This document shows positions 58,274 to 64,000 of a stretch of 64,000 nt of DNA, one piece after another. Positions within the stretch are counted from its first letter, which is position 1; every line of letters begins with the position of its first letter. Made by a program: the position numbers and the translations under genes. Source of the DNA: Sacculina carcini (Eukaryota; Arthropoda; Thecostraca; Sacculinidae); the NCBI GenBank assembly GCA_916048095.2, contig CAJZIA020000007.1, positions 29,497 to 93,496 of the forward strand. The letters run 5' to 3'. Under the pieces are notes generated by a model. It saw only the letters and a program-made list of their open reading frames with translations. It was not told where the DNA came from and made no database searches.

Positions 58274-59410
58274 TAGACCTCACAAATGCGCCTGGAAATT
58301 AGCACATTTGCTATTATGTATAAGCCATGTCTGGATGCATATGAAACATTACATCTGTATTTGATCAACTTCAATTTTAAATGCTTGCACAGTAACAAAA
58401 CACAAAAATGACTGTAATATTGTCCATTTTTATGGTAACTTCTGCGTTTCTACCAATTCACAAGCAAAATAAGCGTTGCAAAAAGTAACAATTCACTACA
58501 AATGTGTGTGTATGCAATCAGTTGCACTATACTTTTCATTGAGGTATATGTGTTGTAATTGACTAGGCATATAATGGTTAATGATTCCATACAATTGACC
58601 AACTGAGTCAACTTTGAACAATAATACATGATGGCTGTCATCCCCCCGAGCCTCGACAACAATCTATGCCCATGGAATTGCATTATATTTTTCACAAAAT
58701 ACATTTTAAGTGAGGGCAAATTGCAATAATTTGTGACTGACTTAAAAAACCAAAACAATAGTACTCTAGCCTAAGGTGAACAACACTATTGAGATTGTCA
58801 GTAAGTTTGCATGATTTTTTTAAGTAATATGTTGAAAACTCACCTGGAAAAATGTATGTCAAATTGTTCAATTATCCAATAATTGGTGGGATTTTCCAGA
58901 GTTCAGCATTCAAGCAGCTTCACCAACACTTCGTAATGCTCAACTAACATTTCGAAATAATTTAGTGAGTGACTTGCCAAAAGTATTTATTCACAAATGT
59001 ACTACTTTGCCTATAGTTGAATGGAAACAAAATATTTGAAAAATTGACCGTTTCTCATCGAAATCTACAAAAACAGGTATTAACTGAATATTTATTAAAC
59101 AGAAGAACGTGATTGTTGCATGAAGATTCTTTCAGTTTATAAAATTCATATTTAATGTGCGATAATTATGTAATATTTATATTTAGTTCTTTATATAATC
59201 CCTATAACAATCTCTAGGAACAAGAAATATAACTATTTAAGGATTGGCCGAGCCTATGGCGTGTTCATCACGTTGCATCATTATTGTGATGTCAACTGTA
59301 CGCGGAAATGCATGCGACACATCAAAATCACATAAACTGCACGCAATCTTGCGTCATCGTGTGTCCGCTGCAACCAATTCACTCTTCATCTTTCCACGAG
59401 TAAATGCGTC
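58274..59410. other. AT-rich stretch, no gene seen
   Basis: Copy of 19318-20454. No recognised coding sequence. Confidence 0.5.
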
Positions 59411-59413
59411 ATC

Positions 59414-59416
<3 letters not shown>

Positions 59417-59458
<42 letters not shown>

Positions 59459-59492
59459 ATACACACACATACACATACATACATACACACAC
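59417..59492. repeat. (CA)n/(CATA)n microsatellite
   Basis: Shorter and more interrupted than its X1 counterpart at 20459-20541. It borders the 3' side of the LINE fragment. Confidence 0.95.
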
Positions 59493-59510
59493 ACTGGTAG
59501 CACATGCACA

Positions 59511-60370
59511 AAGGTATTGCACATTATATCTGTCGAGAACTTGTTTTATTGAAAATATATACACATTATAGAGAAGGGGACCAAGAACTGAGCCCTGCGG
59601 AACACCAGACATCAGAGGGAAACTCTGGCTCTGGACTGCATTCACAATAACTGTTTGCGAGCGATCTTTGAGGTAAACTCGAAGAAGCGAGAGTGCACCT
59701 CCAGATATACCGCAGCTTGATAAATCTTGCAGCAATATTTCGTGGCTCACAGTATCAAAAGCCGACGAAAAATCAAGCTGCATAAGAATAACATTCTGGC
59801 CACGTAGGAGCGCAGACAGGAAGTAATTGTATGTACACAACAACGAGTTGGCACACGAGTGATGGTTTCTGAACCCTGATTGCTGAGGTAGAAACAGATG
59901 ATTTTCTTCCAGGAAAGAAGACAACTGCTCATACATAGCCGATTCAAGGAGCTTTGATACCCATGGAATTTGCGACACAGGCCTATAATTGTTCAGACAC
60001 TTCGCGTCCAGTCCAGTTCGTTTCAAAATAGGAGAAATAATTGCTTCTTTCAATGCTAAAAACTTATTATGAACAAAGCTGGTATTTACAAGATAGACAA
60101 TGAACGGCACAATGAGCACTACAAGCGATTTGATACGGCTATATTTAATCGGATCCAAGAGATTGACCTTCATACTAGTGTTGTTGACTAGTTGCAGACA
60201 GGAGTTGTAATCAATTGGCTGGAAACAAGTGAGGCTCTGAGAGCAGTCAGGTGTAATACTTGCATATCTTTTGTTGTCCGTAACCTGGATAGAACCATGC
60301 AATCTAATGATTTTTTCTTGAAGAAAAATACGGAAACTATCCGGCATGTGAGCTTCATTCTCGGGATGCG
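59511..60370 (-). pseudogene. LINE reverse transcriptase fragment, X2 copy
   Basis: Better preserved than the X1 copy: one open frame covers the pre-RT region, NYRPVSQIPWVSKLLE, QLDFSSAFDTVSHEILLQD and SGVPQGSVLGPLLYNVY. It lacks the catalytic FADD box and everything after, plus the endonuclease, so it cannot be active. The surrounding 368-codon frame (59412-60518) is a chance fusion of MITE sequence, this fragment and the (TG)n repeat. Confidence 0.82.
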
Positions 60371-60935
60371 CATTGCGCCAGGATTTCGTTTGATGGGGCT
60401 GTGGGGGGCTAAGGAAAAAGTTGTGGGGGCTAAGAAAAATGTTGAGGGGTATTGGCGAAACATGAAGAACTACACTCGAACGCTGACTACATAATATTAT
60501 AATAAGGGACTGGGGCACACTGATTCAGTCCTCGAACTTGAACCAAAATTACAGGACTTCATTTACAATGGTTAGAAATATTAATGTCCATTATTATGAT
60601 TTGGGGGGGGGTAGGGGGGCTTCAGTACCCGCAAGCCCCTCCTTGCCGCCGCCACTGCAGACAGGCGCGCTTGGCCATGACTGCTCCACGCGCCCCTACA
60701 AGACGTCACACACTCCCGACAACACCTCAAACACGACTCCACACTCACACCGTCACACACACACACACACACACACATCAGCGGCGAGCCGGTCACTCGG
60801 TCGCCGCTGATTGGTTGTTGCGGTGGGTTAGGCCTGTGCGTGTGTGCGAGCGACCGGTCACTCGGTCGCCGGTCCGGTCACTCGCTCGCCGCCGCTGGGC
60901 ATGGACAATTCACAGCGTGACACTCCTACACACAT

Positions 60936-63185
60936 ACAAGCACATTATGATTATGATTTATTTCAATGTCCATCCGAAAATAGGTTATTACAGACATCGT
61001 TACAGCACAATGAAACAGTACACACACGATATACACGCAAAGAACAAATTAGACGCACACAACCAGACAACATGTATATAACTGAGGGATATAAGTCAAA
61101 AAATGTTAATTGCAAGTAATGAAGAGATATGAAGTATATGAAGTGTATGAAGACATTGAACAGTGCATGAAGGTCAATTAGAGTAAAAAAGTCCATAACG
61201 TCAATTATATCAATGATTAAACTATAAAAACGCTGGACGCTCGCGCGACTCCAACGCGCTCACACACTCTCTCTCTCTAACAATACATAATGAGAGCGTG
61301 TGAGAATGCATAAAGAATGCGCGTGAGAGCGTATCTGTATGTGTGTACGTCTGTGTGTGTGGGCGTCTGTGTGTGTGGGTGTTCAAGTGTAATTTTGGAG
61401 GACCGACATAGGTTTCGTCCACCGTTTGAAAGTGCCACACAATTCTACCACACAATTCTACCGCTCTCACACTCTTTCTACGCGTGCCACAGTGGCCGCG
61501 TTCAAGTGGCGTGGCTGATGCGTGCGTGTTGAGTCATGGTCGTTTTTGTCCACACTCAGTGGTTTTCAAACTTGGTGTATGTGGTCGTATTGTCCTCACT
61601 CGTGATACGGCTCAGGCGGTGCTGTTTTTGACTAATTCCAGTATTGAGAAGAAAATTGAGATTGAGTTGACTAAATTTGTGATTGTTTTGAAAGACTTTG
61701 ATGTAGTTATTTAAATATATGAATGTATATATGAATGGTTTGACTGAGGGGATGTTGAGTACATTGCACTGATATTTTCTCCTTGTTATAAATGTTTGCT
61801 TTGCATATCATAAAATTGTATTTCGCATAATAGTTCAACATACATCAATGTACAGGGGAGTACGGCTACATGAATGAGTACAATTACACCGTTAAACGGC
61901 TCAAGCGATGCTGTATTTTGGCAAATTTCAGTGCTTCGTTAACATTTACTAGTTCAGGAGTACTTAACCGGGGTGCGAGCCTGGTTACTAGGGGTACTAG
62001 GTTACTAGGGGTAATTCGCTACAGCTCGTGACATGCACAAAATAACTCAATAGCACCAAAACCCTGCTTTAGCAGTCACTTCGCTGTCTTTCATTGTCGC
62101 AGCAGGTATTACGTTCTTCAACAACAACAACAACAACAACAAGCGTGTATTTGATATAGCGCACTAATCAACAAAGGCGCGATAAACATCAACATCAATC
62201 AACAAAGGCGCGATAAACATCATCATCAATCAACAAAGGCGCGATAAACATGAAATATAGAGATACAAGATATTACATCACAACGGGAGCTCAGAAAGAA
62301 TAAAACAAGAGCTAGCAAGGACAAAAATATAACGGGGAAGATAAACACCGAATTGTTTTATGCTGAAAAAAAAGAACAGACTTCGACCATTTCCTTGTGA
62401 TGCACAACAGCCAGGATTAAGAATACGTTCCTTGGGAATATACGGATTCAACAGTCATGGGACCTCCAACGAACCGGGTATCCGAATTAAGCCATTGTTA
62501 GGGAAAACGGCCTCTTATTCTTCTATTTGTACTCTATCTATATCTATAATCCGAAATCCAGTCCAACGAATCACATTTAGACCAAGCTAGCATTGGGTGA
62601 CTAAACGATTCAAACTCGTCTAATTGTTTCGAATAATCCCTTGAATTAATTGCTTAGATGTGACGAATGAATTTATCAGCGCTACAGTACAGGGGTTCAT
62701 AACCGGGGTGGTCAAACACATACGTGAGTGGTTACAAGGGGATGAGTATATACACGCACATATTTAAAAAATCATTTGTGTAAAATGCATTGTATTGTAA
62801 CCAAGAAGTAATTTTGCTCCCAGCATTCAGCCTCTGGACGCGCAATGTTGACGCACCAGACGATCGACATCTCTCAGATAAGAGTGACGGTGCTGCCCGT
62901 GTGGCAGCATTTGCAATATGATGAATTACGTTACAATCGAACCACATCAACAAAATTGCAATAATACATGCTTAAATACTAGATCACACAGTGGCGCGTT
63001 AGGAATTTCCCCGTCGCGTCAGAACGTCCGCCGAGTCCTTTATGTTCCCAAACGAGCTCATATAAATCGTATTTTACAGCGGATTCTATAACTGTCTGTT
63101 TTATATGTTTACCGCGAAAAATTATTTTCCGACAGCAAATTTACGAATATATTAACGAATGTTCACCGGAATGAAATGAAATGTT
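60936..63185. repeat. Segmental duplication block A, copy 2
   Basis: Direct copy of 1-2236. It is continuous with the R repeat at its left (60577-60935), which probably also lies just left of position 1. Confidence 0.9.
62165..62250. repeat. 31-bp tandem repeat, copy 2
   Basis: Copy of 1217-1302. Confidence 0.8.
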
Positions 63186-64000
63186 CCCTGTTACACAGTA
63201 ATTTGTGAAAAAAACTCCTGTTTTTAAAAGGTAGTGAACACTGAAACGGTAAAACCACTGCACATAAACCCAGACAAAAACCGTCAGCACTTTTTAGAAC
63301 AATATCAAAACGATTGAATCAAAACACTTGCATACTCCGATGCAAAAACCACACAACATGTACTGGAGCCATTGTGAGCATGTATCAGTATATATATATA
63401 TATATATATAATGACTCATTGACTCATTTTCACGGAAAAATAGTTGCAAACATTAATCGCCAATCACAGCATCCGGGTGTCATATCGCCGTCACACCGCG
63501 ATAACATCACCATAATCTCATGAGCAGCACAGACGTCCTCGTCAGCACCTCGCTGTTGAACAAACAAGGCAGTTTCAGTGCTGGTTTTTACGTCAGACGA
63601 ACAAAACGATTAACCACAAACCCAGCAAAACCAAAAAGCTCAACCACAATGGACCGTACAGTGAACCGAGTAACACAGCCAATTAACCCAACCAATTAAC
63701 CAATTAAACGAGGGACCATTGGACGGGGAAAGTATACACTAAACAGCGATCACAGAACGATTGGATGTATTCCACCGAAGTGAGTTGTAACACCACGCAC
63801 CGATCCGTTTGCACCGCATAGTGAACCAATTAAACGAGGGACCATTGGACGGGGAAAGTATACATGTGCGTGTGTGTGAGCATGTGCACAAATGCGTGAA
63901 CATGTGAGCGTGTTCACGTGTGTGCGTGAATGTGCCTCTACTTATCTGCATTCGTATTTTTTTCTCGTCTCAAAGTTGATTAAAAAATCGCTGAGGTACA
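63186..64000. other. Single-copy tail, no gene seen; contains a 41-bp direct repeat
   Basis: No recognisable gene. A 41-bp sequence (core GGGACCATTGGACGGGGAA) occurs at 63698-63738 and 63824-63864. A short (TA)n run is near 63391-63411. Confidence 0.6.

Larger units (their letters stand above)
38867..61164. repeat. Segmental duplication block X2
   Basis: Corresponds to X1 (13546-22218) plus insertions of element 1 (with its AGATC duplication) and element 3 (with its GATCC duplication). Left of 38867 lies single-copy sequence with the Ig exons. To the right it continues into block A copy 2. Confidence 0.92.

Noticed and set aside
59412-60518. A 368-codon minus-strand ORF containing RT motifs
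   Set aside because: It is a chance fusion of MITE-like sequence, a truncated LINE RT without the catalytic FADD box, and (TG)n. It is annotated only as a LINE fragment.

Overview
This window comes from an invertebrate animal genome. The evidence is spliced genes with GT-AG introns, an IQ/Kelch/Ig-domain gene, AT-rich intergenic DNA with many (TG)n, (TCTG)n and AT repeats, a CR1/Jockey-like LINE, and Ty3/Gypsy-like LTR retrotransposons. I cannot name the species. No prokaryotic, CRISPR, rRNA or tRNA genes were seen.

The window is dominated by recent segmental duplication. Block A (1-2236) recurs at 60936-63185. Block B (9089-13215) recurs at 28771-32979. Block X1 (13546-22218) recurs as X2 (38867-61164), which carries two extra insertions. 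A roughly 3.6 kb unit containing inverted pieces of X1 is present twice in tandem (21187-24786 and 24787 up to the 500-bp N gap at 28271-28770). Several junctions carry short perfect palindromes or small templated repeats, which suggests fold-back or template-switch rearrangement.

The main host gene is on the minus strand, from the ATG at 56660 to the TGA at 36296. Ten exons with mutually consistent splice phases encode about 679 aa: two IQ motifs, a six-blade Kelch propeller and two I-set-like Ig domains. X1 (17705 to 13701) is a paralogue that keeps the IQ and Kelch exons but lacks the Ig exons. Two further inverted fragments keep only the later Kelch exons.

Intron 1 of the X2 gene holds three LTR retrotransposons. 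Element 1 (42025-46623, plus strand) stands alone. Element 3 (46955-55978, minus strand) is split by element 2 (48020-52976, minus strand). Each has TG...CA ends and a 5-bp target duplication. The X1 paralogue preserves the empty site for elements 1 and 3. All three share an unusual primer-binding site, complementary to the 5' end of tRNA-Phe, directly after the LTR, with the gag ATG only 1-4 nt further on. Elements 2 and 3 have a canonical GGGAAAC -1 frameshift site between gag and pol.

A full-length LINE with two open ORFs (3219-7668) sits inside a (TG)n tract. It ends in 9-bp tandem repeats instead of poly(A). Other content includes fragments of a second LINE, short hAT-like elements, minisatellites and unannotated AT-rich sequence.
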